From assembly GCA_025618425.1 (NCBI GenBank), contig CM046844.1, forward strand, positions 11,210,058 to 11,274,057: DNA of 64,000 nucleotides. Reading direction: 5' to 3'. The translations under genes and the position numbers were made by a program. Shown piece by piece: positions 10,165 to 21,418 of this stretch. Origin of the DNA: Heliocidaris tuberculata (taxonomy: Eukaryota > Echinodermata > Echinoidea > Camarodonta > Echinometridae). How positions within the stretch are numbered: the stretch's first letter is position 1; the number at the start of each line of letters is the position of its first letter. The notes under the pieces were generated by a model. It saw only the letters and a list, made by a program, of their open reading frames with translations. It did not search any database and had not been told where the DNA came from.

Positions 10165-11320
10165 GTAACGTCCGTAATGTAACGTCCGTAACAAACAAGT
10201 GAAAATAAAATTTCCTAAGTTTAAAAATGACTTTCAGACCCCAACATTTCATATTCTCTGTTAGTAGACCTTTACCTCAGATATATTTTGGAAAGACTCA
10301 ATAACGTCAAGAAACTTTTGTTTAAGAAGCGTTTAAATTCTGTAACGTCCGTAACGATTTACATTTCATGCAAGTATTAAGGGGTACTCACTCACAAAAT
10401 TAACAATTCTGAATGAAAATGAAAATGTCCTTTTTCCTGCTGTTTAAGACATTTCCCTATGTCTTTAAACATTGTTTATGTAGCTATTACTAGATGATCA
10501 TCTCATCAGAATTAAAAAGTGTGTTTTTGTGACTTTTTCCACAATATTCTTTTAGTACAGTGCCACTATATAGAAATCCTTGTTAGCTCCATCTTTCCTA
10601 AGTTATACCACAATCACACCTCCAAACCGACCCCACACCGACTACAAACCGACCGATTCTTGGCCATTGGTGGCAATGTAATTTTTTGTTCGGTCTTTTG
10701 TCGGTCTGGCGTCGGTCTTGTTGGTGTGACTGTGGTATTACATGTACCATTAAAGTGAATGGAATTTGAGGGAATGCAGTTGTTTTGAAGAAAAAAAAAG
10801 CATCATTTCCATATTTCCCCATTGGATATTGTAAATGGGATGAAATTAGATAAAAGGACTACATTTCTTTTAAATTCTTTTAAATGGAATTCAGCAAGTG
10901 TAGCATCCGTAACAGTGGATTGTAACGTCCGTAACAGTAAATCCTAACAGTACATACTGAATTCCTAAGGCAATGACAGATTTTAGATTATAGTTGATAT
11001 ATCATATGAGAGCTTAGAAGTATAACTTTCATTAAGATATTGAAGCCTTTCCATGGAGGAAATAAATATTCACAGGGATTTGGGATAATGTTCACAAGAC
11101 AGAAAACCCATGTCTTTTATCTGTAGCCGGTCCGTAACAGACTTTTAACCCTCTCAATACTACAATTTGACAATAATATGAACTTTGCTATTATCATGTC
11201 ATTAATGGTGATCATCTGTATTATCATTATATCCATATCAAAAATCTTGAAAATAATCAAGGTTCAGTACAGGCAAGTTTGAATTTCAATTTTGACCTCT
11301 AATAATGTAAAGTCCGTAAC
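10165..11320. promoter_or_regulatory. Cluster of seven GTAACGTCCGTAAC-like motifs
   Basis: Occurrences: 10165-10177, 10179-10192, 10342-10355, 10900-10913, 10922-10935, 11123-11138 (variant) and 11307-11320. Spacing is irregular and the sequences between them are not repeated, so this is not a simple tandem array. It lies upstream of the LRR-Ig gene and beyond the possible 3' end of the Kelch gene. The motif contains ACGT and is partly palindromic (GTAAC...GTTAC-like). A regulatory role is inference; a decayed repeat is the alternative. Confidence 0.35.
10606..10739. mobile_element. Palindromic MITE-like element with ACCGAC repeats
   Basis: The left end TACCACAATCACACC pairs with the right end GGTGTGACTGTGGTA. 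Each arm carries several ACCGAC (or GTCGGT) units. The centre is TTGGCCATTGG. It sits inside the GTAACGTCC motif cluster. Confidence 0.65.
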
Positions 11321-12620
11321 GGTGGCATGGCCCAGATGCATAGCCTTTTCAACACATTGCTGCAGCTATTGATATTGATATTGGTATTGTTAAGATAATA
11401 ATTATACCGTACATTGTTTTCCAAATCAACTGAGCAACGTACAAACGGAAAATTAGTAGGTGAAACATTTGCCGTGAAGTACTAGTATTATAATGTTATG
11501 GATAATACTTGAATATGTGAAGATATTCATACAACACAAAGACTTCATAGAAAAACAAAGCGATTCCCATAATGCCTATAATTCAATGTTCTTCAACATT
11601 GATGTTTTAATGCAATTTCATGTCATTGAATAATTATTTACAAAATTTGATTTGGAAATTAATGGCCATATCTTAATTATGTCGTAAATATCAAACACTG
11701 GCACTTTCTAAATAATGAACACGAGTCAAAATGGGAGAGAAAGTTTCGAATAAAAAGAAAGGAAATAAAGTGTTAAAGTAGAAGAAGAAATTGGATGACA
11801 GAGCAAGGAGAAAGCGACAACGGGAAAAAGAATAACATGGGGAAAAAATAATCATAATAAAAATACGGAGAAAGAAAAATAAAAGGAAATGAATAACAAG
11901 AAATGATAATAAAAGAAGAAGAAAGAAAAAGAATGGTGTGGACATGGGTGGCGACCCCACCCCCCCAAAAAAAGAAGAAAATCTGGGGCATCATCCCCTC
12001 CCCCCTCGCGATATTCTGAAGTCTGAAAGAAAAAAAGGATAGCAAATAAAGAGTACTGGTTGCAATACTCTGTTTAGGCTCGTAAGTGCTCTTGCTCTAA
12101 AATTTAAACATTCACTACCTATTATTCAAAATGGGAATTTTTCACGCTCGGTTGCTACGCCCCCTCACATACTGTACTGTAATGCAGAAAATCTCTATAT
12201 ACACCGTATCATTTAGGGAGAGATTCTCCTGTGCTTTACAATAGGCAATGGAAACTCCCTATTATGACCTATTGCACGGTCATCAATTCAGGGGGACGGG
12301 GGACGCCTCTTCCTGGAATTGTTCGAGGGGGGTTGTCCCCAACCCCAACCCCGAATTTGCCTGTGTGATCGGAAGTGCTCTTAAAAAACAGTCATAATTT
12401 ACTGAGGAATCTACCAAAATGCAAAGTTTTTATACTGCAAAATGCTAAATCTCTCCTTTTTTTTAGGGGGGGGGGGTGAGGAATATGAGTCAAAGAAAAC
12501 AGGAATCAAATTTACAGGGGAAATATTAATGAAATACAGCACAGTGAATACAGTAAAATAATTGAGGATGAAGATACTCTTACAACGGACAGAAAAGTCA
12601 GCAGCATTCATTTCGTTCAA
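11321..12620. other. Non-coding, purine-rich and low complexity
   Basis: An A/G-rich stretch (about 11730-11935) gives spurious hydrophobic frames on the minus strand. A C7-A7 junction lies at about 11958-11972 and a T8-A-G10 junction at about 12457-12476. GGGG/CCCC-rich text near 12290-12350 looks like degraded repeat. No gene is seen. Confidence 0.5.
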
Positions 12621-13070
12621 TTAAAATATCTTATTTTTATTACATACATGTATCATTTACTACATTCACGGCACAGTTGCATTATCAATATTAATTTCAT
12701 TATTCTCCAACTTCTATACACAAAGAGAATGCCACAGTTACATAATAAATTATTAATAATCACTATCCACATGGTTAAACCAGGATAAAGAACACAACAC
12801 TTCACTCAATTCCATACTATAATACTGTAAAATAAACCCATAACCCTACCTAATGACAAAGTTTGTTTGTATGAACCATGCAATTAAGTTGAAAGACTTT
12901 TCCAGTATTCCACACTATACATCAGAGTTAAGAAAATGGTTTAATTAATTCCTACAACAATTAATTGCACAAGTCTCTTGACATGCACATGTATCAACAG
13001 AGTTTAGTAGTATTTGAAAAAAAAAAAATATTTGGTTTGTGATAATGTACATAGCATTACGTCTGCTGAG

Positions 13071-13124
13071 AGCCAGAAGGGTGTTAACTCACTTTTTTTT
13101 TAAAGACTTAACGCCCTTCTGGCT
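13071..13124. repeat. AGCCAGAAGGG hairpin, copy 1
   Basis: AGCCAGAAGGGTGTTAA (13071-13087) pairs with TTAACGCCCTTCTGGCT (13108-13124) over 17 bases with a single T/C difference that would be a G-U pair in RNA. The loop is about 20 bases and T-rich. It is related to hairpins at 14739, 50141 and 50248. Confidence 0.8.
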
Positions 13125-13239
13125 ATACACACATCTAAAAAATATCAAAAATGTTTGATATTAATTTTTTTTTTAAAGAAGCCGAAATAATTGTGATGAA
13201 TGGGACACTTTGGCAAACCCATACTTCTGTCTTTTATAC

Positions 13240-13405
13240 CAGTGGTGGATCTACATAGGGGGAAAACCGGTCCATGCCCCACCCCCTTTTGAAACCCAAC
13301 TGGCATACCTTAAGTACACAATCAAAAAAAAAAAAAAAAAAATCCCTTTATTGTGTATGTTTACGGCACTGTGCCCCCTCTTTGACAAAATGCTGGATCT
13401 GCCCC
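13240..13405. mobile_element. hAT-like MITE with TTTTATAC target duplication
   Basis: TTTTATAC occurs at 13232-13239 and again at 13406-13413, flanking a segment that starts CAGTGGTGGATC and ends GCTGGATCTGCCCC. The ends are imperfectly complementary around GATC. An 18-A run lies inside. The 8-bp duplication supports hAT-type insertion; no transposase is present. Confidence 0.7.
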
Positions 13406-14063
13406 TTTTATACCACTACCTATATCACTAGAAGAAAAAGAAGAAAGGATTTTGGGAGAAAACGAATGACTGATCTTATAACATTTCATAATTTTATCCT
13501 ACATGGAATCACAATCACATCATGGCATTTCATTAATATTTCATTTGTTTCTGCAGCCGAATATCACTGTGATGTTAATAAATCATTGCAAATATATAAG
13601 GGTTTGATTAAATGGAAATATCACAGGCATTAAAACTGAATTCTAATTTGTCTGGAAGTAAACTCAACACATGACTGTCATATATCCAGTATGTACAATC
13701 CACTCTCATTAAGAGGTGCAACAGCTACAAGAATTATTGTACAATACATGTATGAAGCATCCTGCTTCATGTATTTGCTAACAGAACAAAACAAACAATA
13801 GATATATTTACATATCATTACATATTTGATGTGTACACAACACAAACACAGTCTGCATCTAAAATACTTGTCTGACATCCATTTTTACATTATTATGCCA
13901 GGTGCCCACTTTTGTGACGTCACAATAGGATATGATACTCTAGCCTGTCTCCAGGTCTGAATAGGTTTTCACTTGATCTCATTGAGAGTATATAGTAATG
14001 AGTTTGTATACATGTACTTATACATGTAGTTCTTTTTTGTTTTTTGTTTTTGTTTTTGCTTGT

Positions 14064-14092
14064 TTTTTTTTTTTTTTTTGGGGGGGGGGGGG
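14064..14092. repeat. Poly-T/poly-G junction
   Basis: About 17 T are followed directly by about 12 G. This arrangement recurs elsewhere in the window (33145, 57769 and others) and probably marks the core of a repeat family. Confidence 0.85.
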
Positions 14093-14738
14093 AAGGGGCG
14101 CAACTAGCCTTTACCATTGGTTGCTGTACAATCTTCAAAATTTCCTGGGGGGGGGGGGACGTCTTCCATCCCCCAAGGGATTGTCGTCCATGCTTTGAAC
14201 TTTAAGAAATCATGTGCAAATAGTCTTCCTTTTCTAGACTCGGTACAGCATAGTTCTGTTGAGATCAGGGATTACAAAACAATTTCAATGAAAGGACCCA
14301 TTCCACTGACCTGGAAGCAGGCTACACTTTCAGAGCTCAGATGGTTTTGTAACCAGACTTATAGGTTGCAACACAGCAATAGTGGGTGACTGGAGTTAGT
14401 TCAGCCATTCAGAGTTGTTGCTGTTGCCATATCATACTGAACACGATCAAAGAGGTTTTTGAGAAATCAACTTCGGGGCAATTTCGACACCATATGGTAT
14501 ATCCCATAGAAATCATATTCGCAGTACGTAATATGTCACTGGAATGTTTGCACATTTCAATACGTGACTGACAAGGCTACTGAAATTGCCTAACGTTAAT
14601 TTTTTTGAAGTCTTGGCAATCGTGTTAATGTTTCGTGCATAAAACCAAATGAGAAGAAACTATTTTAGTGTGATTTACAAACAGAATTGACAGAACAGAC
14701 AGGGATATGTACTACAGTGGAAAGAACATCATCTGTTT

Positions 14739-14795
14739 AGAGCCAGAAGGGCATTAACTCATAATTTCAAATAAAATTAATGTCCTTTTTGCTCT
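14739..14795. repeat. AGCCAGAAGGG hairpin, copy 2 (decayed)
   Basis: AGAGCCAGAAGGGCATTAAC pairs with ATTAATGTCCTTTTTGCTCT with three or four mismatches. It is the same family as the hairpin at 13071. Confidence 0.7.
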
Positions 14796-17705
14796 CAATA
14801 GGCGATTCACCGTACAACTTTGAAGACACAAATCCATGCCCGATGCAAATAAAAATAAAATAAGTAAACAAATACAAACATACAACATTACATAACTTGA
14901 AATAGTTCAAAGGAAAATATAAAATTTACATGACGTGAAATAGTCATAGGAATACATGTATATACATGTACATGGATACATTGTAAAATGTACATAGATA
15001 CATACATGTACATGCAATGACACAGGCAGAGTAATTCCCAGTATTAGTTACCAACTTGCACACACATTATAAGAAAGAACACACTATTGCAGCACACTTT
15101 AATGCACAAATACCTAGAAAAAAAGAAAGACAAGTTTAATGTATTAAAAGTGAATACAAGATCAAGGTGTAATATTTCAAATAAATAATCACATTATCAT
15201 AATGAAAACTGTCCAAGTACACATATATACATGTATCTTTAATGCAAAACTGCCAGCTTTTAAAGTTTTACATGAATATGAAATCAAGGTGAAACATTTC
15301 AAAAGCATAGTAACATTTTCTTTTCTTTGCCTTTGAAATCAGTTTTTTATTTTAAAATAGAGAAGGGAAATTTTATAAGAAGGATTAACAAATTACATTC
15401 AGTAGCATGAAACATGATTTGCTGCATGATAATAAAACTGAAAGATGGTTGTAATACATGTACATATATTGCATGATACATGTACCTACAACAAGAAAAT
15501 ATTTTTCATGAAATAATAAATGAAAATATTGTAATATTCAGCCATTACCTATACTTTAGTTTAAATTTACAATATTAATGCCTTTAAATGGTGTAATGTA
15601 CAATGGTACATGTTTTCAAACCTCAAACGAAAATACACAGGATCTGTATAATTCATCTCATTACATTCACAATTTACATCTGTTTACATCTGTACAAATA
15701 TATACAATGTATGTATGTATGCACAATGATCACTGAAATATAATACACAGTGTTGGTAACAGTCTCAGGTTTTATGAACATGTTTTTCTTGGGGGCATCT
15801 ATTTGTACATGCACCAAGGCTCAGAACAAAATGATTCTTCTTTCAAATTAAGCCCATTAATAGCTGGAAGAGGACAACAGAGCAGGGATATCGGTATACA
15901 TGTTTTTTCAGCTGTAAGGTGTTATCCGTTGGCAATTTCAAATTAATTCAGATTTTGAGATAAAGTTATTGCAGACATTTAAAAGTTCAGAAACAATTTC
16001 ATACATATGAACGTAAGCCTATTCATAATTAATTTGATCAAAATTCTAACATACAGTATCTGCCACAGATGTCATAAGAAATCAACATTAGACTTATGAA
16101 TCATTATTTCAAAATTGCAGGTACATGTACATGTATTATACAAGTAAGTCCTGCAAACTTTTTAGGGATTATGTTTCTACTCACACATTGCATATATGCA
16201 GATGTATCTATAAATCAGAAAATTAAAGAAGTCCAGTTTTGACCATGCATTATTTTAAGGTACATGTATATTGGCTTTTCACACAAAAAACTTCTGAGAA
16301 GATTTAAAGGTACATGCACATATACCCACTCAAAAAATTACCATTAAGATAAATTAAATGAACATTATGTTGAATGTTCTAGTGTTCATTTCAAAATAAA
16401 ATGAAACCCTCTGTTTTCCCCAACAAAATATGTGCAAACAAAAATCATCAGGCATATCTGATCATATACAAAAAAAACAATAGTCTGACAGTGGTATCAT
16501 AATATCAGACTGTTTTATCATTCCTAAGCATTGGTTCATAAAGAGTTTTATACAGTAATCAAATAATTCGATATTTACTTTTGGTCAAGTTTTGAAACAG
16601 TATGAAAAAGTACTCACATATATAGTTTATGCTATGTATATCTACCTCCACATTTGTATCATCACAGCACTTCAAGACATATTGGCAAAATGCCAAATTA
16701 TTGCAATCTCTGTATGGAGATGTTTTTAATCATTTTTCCTCAGAAAATCAATCACTTTCTTTTTCAACTGTTCTGTGTTCCCAACTAATGAAAGGTTCCC
16801 GACACTACGCAAAATACATGTGCATGTACGTTGTCAATGTTCATGTACAATGTAAGGGAATATTATTGACTACATACAAAGACATCATGGTCTGTAGACT
16901 TCATCTGTAATGGCTTCTCTTCCTATCCTGCTGACTTTCATCTGTCTTGGATTATGGTACATACAATGTATCCAACGCACACAGTGGCACTAAATACATT
17001 GTACATTACTTTTTTGGCAAATGATCTAATTATTAAACAACACAAGAAAATGGCTAGAGTAATTGTAGGAGCTACTGTAATGTAAGAACCCCAACTCAAG
17101 AAAACCTCAATATACTCATGTGGGTCAATATTCAGGACAGGTGGAATTTTTAAAAATGCAAGATGGTTTTTTTCTGTTCTCGAAAGTCAAACTCCAATTT
17201 ATATTTTAGAAATGTTTCAAAAAACCCAATCTTTGCACAGTTATGGAACGTGTAGTGCGGAAAATGCAGGTTTAATTATTCCCAAAATCAAAACACAAAT
17301 GGGGAAACAGAGTTTTTCATAAGAAGGTGCTGTACTCTGGAATAGTTTACCAAATTATATTAAAAACGCTTCATCAAGTCCTTTGTTTCCTCTTTTGTTT
17401 TGGCATTGTATTCATTCTTATCCTTGAGTTGGCCTATTGTAGAATCACCAAAAGTGTACTATGTAATTACTTTGTTGTTCAATTGTACAATATGTTTGTA
17501 TCTTATGTATTTTTTTGTAGGACCTCCATGGAAAACAGTGCTTAATCACTGATGGAACAACCCTACTGAAATAAGACAAATAAATAAATACATAAATAAA
17601 TTCTGTTGAAATCACTCTACTAGAGTCTACGCCACTAATAACTGATGATGGTTAATGGAATGTTAAAATGGCTGACCGTGGTCAGTTTTTTTCATTGATG
17701 TTGTG

Positions 17706-18936
17706 TTACCTGTTCATGAAGACAGTGCTTGCACTTGCACTCATGGCTGAGAAATTATCATTCAGTTGAGACACCGACGTGAAGTGAGAGTCTGAAGTGG
17801 ACAACGAGTCAGAGTTAGGAGATGATACATTGAAGACACTATTAGGAAGCGTTAGCGTACAGCAGGACATCCTTAAACTTGAATCAGGAAGCTCTGCAAC
17901 AACGTCCCATTCGTCAGCATCTACATTGTAGCAATGAATGTCCTTCTCGCGCTGTCTGCCCAGGCCATTGTATCCTCCAACAACATAGATCTTCTTGTCT
18001 TCTGTAGTCGTGCAACCGGCCATGCTCAGACCAGTCAGCATTGGTGACATGGTGATCCAGGTGTCCTCATTCGGATTGTATCGCTCCACTCCCATGACAT
18101 CCACCCGATCTCCGTAGGAGTTCAGGTGGTTCCCACCCATCACATACATCATTCCACGAATAGCGCAGCTCATGTGGAACCCCCGAGCAATGTTCATTTG
18201 GCATTTTGGAATCCAGTGGTCAATCTCATGGTTGTACATATAGCACATCTGACTGAAGTTGTGAGTGGCAAATCCTCCTGTGATGTACAGGTAGCCATCT
18301 ACGACAGTACCGGACATTGCATACGTTGGTTCATCCAAACGATGCACATATTTCCAACTGTTTTCAGTCGGATTGAACATCTCGACAGATGCCAAAGCAC
18401 CCTGTTCATTCTTTCCCCCAACAGCTACCAAGCTGCCTCCAAGTCCTGCCAGGTAGAAGAAAGCTCTTCTCTGTTGCATAGGACACATCTGCAGCCACTT
18501 GTTGAAACGCGGGTCATAGCGATGGACCGTTCCGATGCTCTCCTTGCCATTAGAGTTCAATGTCACCTGCCCACCTACCACATAGACAAAATGATTCAGC
18601 ACCACCACACAATGATCAACCCTCTTCAGAGGCATCCGGGACAGTTCCTTCCAACCCATGTGGAGTTCATCCAGCGCCAGGACCAGGTTACTCACCCTGT
18701 GATGAGGCAGTTCACCCCCGATGGACACTATCGCCTCCTTGGTGGACCTGATGCGGGTGCGAGGCGTCTGCATAGCAGGCTGGCGGTGAGGCACCAGATG
18801 GTAATTCAGGGCTTCTATCAAGAACCGATGGCAGGACTGGTCTTGCATCATGAAGTCATGTGACTGGACGTGCTCCACCAGGTCATCGCTGGAGATCAAC
18901 GGGAATCGAATGTGCTTCATCAGCTGAGCTGCATGT
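17706..18936 (-). CDS. Kelch-like protein, coding exon 2 (BACK end, six Kelch repeats)
   Basis: The exon enters through acceptor CACAG|A at 18936, completing the Arg codon split with exon 1, and continues HAAQLMKHIRFPLISSDDL, the end of the BACK domain. Six Kelch repeats follow, each with a GG pair and a spaced Tyr/Trp (VYVVGGQ, VAVGGKN, YITGGFA, YVMGGNH, YVVGGYNG and a final partial blade). A Ser-rich tail of about 40 residues (SPNSDSLSTSDSHFTS) ends at TAA. Together with exon 1 the protein is 644 residues. From memory the BACK/Kelch junction (NYHLVPHRQPAMQTPRTRIR) is closest to KLHL26, KLHL9 and KLHL13. These are adaptors of Cullin-3 ubiquitin ligases: the BTB binds Cul3 and the Kelch propeller binds substrate. 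A GTAACA follows AACAG exactly at the stop, so an alternative downstream exon cannot be excluded. Confidence 0.92.
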
Positions 18937-19442
18937 CTGTGCCAAGAAATATTGGATACAAATTCGTAGATGTCACTATTTACACAGTCTTACATGTATA
19001 ACATGGAAATATTTTGTGAAGAAAATGCAGTAAGCAATAGTACCGGCAAAGATACTGACTGTAATACACAAACTGAACTTTGAAAAAGATGATTTCATAT
19101 AAATTTATGAGGACTTATTTACCAGCACATATCCATTCATTACAAGCTATGATCTTTCAAGTTTTGTCCAAAATTCATTCTTTGTTTTAAGCATGTAGAA
19201 CTGTAGTATATTATCTTTTTCCTCTGTTCTAACAATGACCCTTGGAAAAGGTTTAACCCAATTTATGATGCAATATGACCATATTGTATTATTATCATTA
19301 TTATTTCTTTCACAATTCATATTCTAAATAAAACTCAGAAAACAAAGGTAGGAATTTTAGATTGTACAACTGATATTAGAAGGTCTACATCACCCAGGCA
19401 CCTACTAATGTTGAGTACTGCCCAAATTCATTCACTACATAC
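18937..19442 (-). other. Intron of the Kelch-like gene
   Basis: The donor is CAG|GTATGT at 19442-19437 and the acceptor is GGCACAG ending at 18937, a 506-bp phase-2 intron splitting the BACK domain. It is AT-rich, with no repeat or frame of note. Confidence 0.85.
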
Positions 19443-20146
19443 CTGAATCTTGTCTGCTTGTCATGATTTATCCACTTTGCTGCAATTCCAAACAACTCAA
19501 ATTCAGAGCCGATGGTCATGCGATCTTGCTTCAAGAAAAAGCACATATCATCATACTTGAGGGACTGGAACTCTGGTCTCTCTGCTACAGTCAGGAAATT
19601 GTCCACAACAAACTCATGAGCATCCTGCTCCAGCTCCTTAAAACCAAACTTCCTGGAGAGGTGGAGGATTCCAATGCAGTTCTCAACGGCCAGAACGGAT
19701 GTCAGATACTGGCTGCAGATGTTGATGACACGCTTCATCTTCAACTGCACAGCTCCGCTCACAACCTTCCTGACATTCTCAAGCGTGAGCTCTATCTGGG
19801 ACGTGTAAGCATAGTGCAAGAGCAACTCCAGACTGTCCTTGGAGATGTTGCTGTGGAGCTGGACATCACGGACATTGTCGTTCTCGAGGTAGATGGCCCG
19901 GAAGTACTCGCTGCAGGATGCAAGGACAGCACGGTGCACAGCAAAGTGGTGCCCATTGGCTATGATGTTCCCATCGCACAGGATACGTTGCTTCCAGAGC
20001 TGATGAAGCTGGTCTAGGATGTCACTACTATGCTCAGTGCATTGATACTGTCTGCTTGGGGGTGGGGCTTGACTTCGATGAGGCTCGGGTCTAATGGGCT
20101 TCTGCATGCTAAAATTGTTGTTTATTGCAATGCGTGCAGCTGCCAT
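19443..20146 (-). CDS. Kelch-like protein, coding exon 1 (BTB and BACK)
   Basis: Starts at ATG 20146 (MAAARIAINNNF), the first ATG after an in-frame TGA 18 bases upstream. After a Pro/Gln-rich leader of about 40 residues comes a BTB domain: LHQLWKQRILCDGNIIANG, the hallmark HRAVLASCSEYFRAIY, then LLHYAYTSQIELTLENV. The BACK domain follows (LAVENCIGILHLSRKFG, then FELFGIAAKWINHDKQTRFR). The frame ends with AG at 19443 and joins A at 18936 to make Arg. BTB mediates dimerisation and Cullin-3 binding in this family. An acceptor-like CTCTCCAG at about 20204 implies a spliced non-coding leader exon further upstream. Confidence 0.93.
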
Positions 20147-20203
20147 TCTTGTTTTTAAAAGTCAGCCACTACTTCATAACAAATTGTAGGATGATGCCAA
20201 GAC
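20147..20203 (-). other. 5' UTR part of the Kelch-like gene
   Basis: Between the acceptor-like TATCTCTCCAG (ending at 20204) and the ATG there are 57 bases with an in-frame TGA, consistent with leader sequence. The upstream exon was not located. Confidence 0.4.
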
Positions 20204-20457
20204 CTGGAGAGATAAAAATCAATCAAAGATCTCTTGCTAATATTCACAGATTTATCATCAAAAAATGACATGAATACAAAGCACTACATACTTCTCACTT
20301 ATCTCATCCTTGAAATATATTCTGAGGCCATAAATTTTGTTCAATGATTATTGTGATGTGAATCAGTGTATTCTCATACATGTACTTCATGTTGTAACCA
20401 ATTCCATTTAAACTATGTTCTTTCCCTGTTGTAAACAACTGATTTTTACCTATACAA

Positions 20458-21098
20458 GATTATCCATCTCATACATGTGTGAGTATATATACCAAATAAC
20501 CTTGCATATGTAGTTAACATGTGTTATAAAACGGGTTCAAGAATGTAGCCATCCTGATTGGTCAAGTAACACCACGTGACCATGCAAAAAAAAAGTACTA
20601 ACGCACGGCGAGGGGACTAACGCACGGCTAATCCGGATCAAACACTAAGATTGTAAGAAAACACTAAGATTGTAGATCCGTTTTATAAAACTATTAATAC
20701 ATGGTTGTGAGTTTGTGCGTCAGTGCGATCCAGCAACACGCAGGTTTTTATCGTTTTACGCCTCGTGTGTTAGTACACCACGATAAAAACCTTTGTGTTG
20801 CCAGATCGCACTAACGCACTCCCAACCATGTATTAATAGTATATTAACATATAGCCGTTCAGAGTTTTCCTTAGGCCTTACTTGATCGGCTTTCCCTCCT
20901 CAAATTGGTAACAATTTTTTTTTACGTACTCCTACATATTAAAAAAGAGAATCTTTAATATATGAAGCAATAGGAATGAAAATTGAACAATTTAACAGAA
21001 AATTGCCAATTTGCACATGAAAATAGTGATTAAATAATTTACACTGTATTGCCAATTTAGAGACTTTGATTCTAAGTTACAAATTAAATTGCCCTTCC
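20458..21098. repeat. Segmental tandem duplication, copy 1 (with insertion)
   Basis: Starts GATTATCCATCTCATACATG. It matches 21105-21418 closely except for about 320 extra bases at 20525-20845. The shared body includes GCCGTTCAGAGTTTTCC and the paired TTGCCAATTT motifs. A reverse-complement relative lies at 39561-39780. Confidence 0.85.
20525..20845. mobile_element. Composite palindromic insertion with an internal empty site as comparison
   Basis: Absent from the second duplicate, where ACATGTGTTAACATATAG is uninterrupted. The insert has two adjacent palindromes: TATAAAACGG...CCGTTTTATA (to about 20690) and CTATTAATACATGG...CCATGTATTAATAG (20691-20840). The first contains CCTGATTGGTCAAG. The duplicated target is TA or TTA. 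No frame is present. Confidence 0.8.
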
Positions 21099-21104
21099 AT
21101 CTCA

Positions 21105-21418
21105 GATTATCCATCTCATACATGTGTGAGTATATATACCAAATATGCACATGTAGTTAACATGTGTTAACATATAGCCGTTCAGAGTTTTCCTTAGGCC
21201 TTACTTGATCGGCTTTCCCTCCTCCAATTGGTAGCAATTTTTTTTTACGTACTCCTACATATTAAAAAAAAGAATCTTTAATATATGAAGCAATAGGAAT
21301 GAAAATTGAACAATTTAACAGAAAATTGCCAATTTGCACATGAAAATAGTGATTAATAATTTACACTTTATTGCCAGTTTAGAGACTTTAATTTCAAATT
21401 ACAATTAAATCGCCCTTC
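21105..21418. repeat. Segmental tandem duplication, copy 2 (empty site)
   Basis: Second copy of the 20458 unit, near-identical over its length and lacking the palindromic insertion. It ends near CGCCCTTC. Confidence 0.85.

Larger units (their letters stand above)
12621..17705 (-). other. AT-rich region downstream of the Kelch gene; possible long 3' UTR
   Basis: Five kilobases follow the Kelch stop codon with no coding exon. Minus-strand AATAAA candidates include 12641-12636, so an unusually long 3' UTR is possible but unproven. The tract has many TACATGTA palindromes, two short hairpins (13071-13124 and 14739-14795), one hAT-like element (13240-13405) and T/G runs at 14064-14092 and about 14145-14158. 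Confidence 0.3.

Noticed and set aside
18126..18863. 245-codon plus-strand frame opposite the Kelch exon
   Set aside because: Antisense shadow of a strongly supported BTB-Kelch coding exon.
19463..20017. 184-codon plus-strand frame opposite the BTB exon
   Set aside because: Antisense shadow of the BTB/BACK coding exon.
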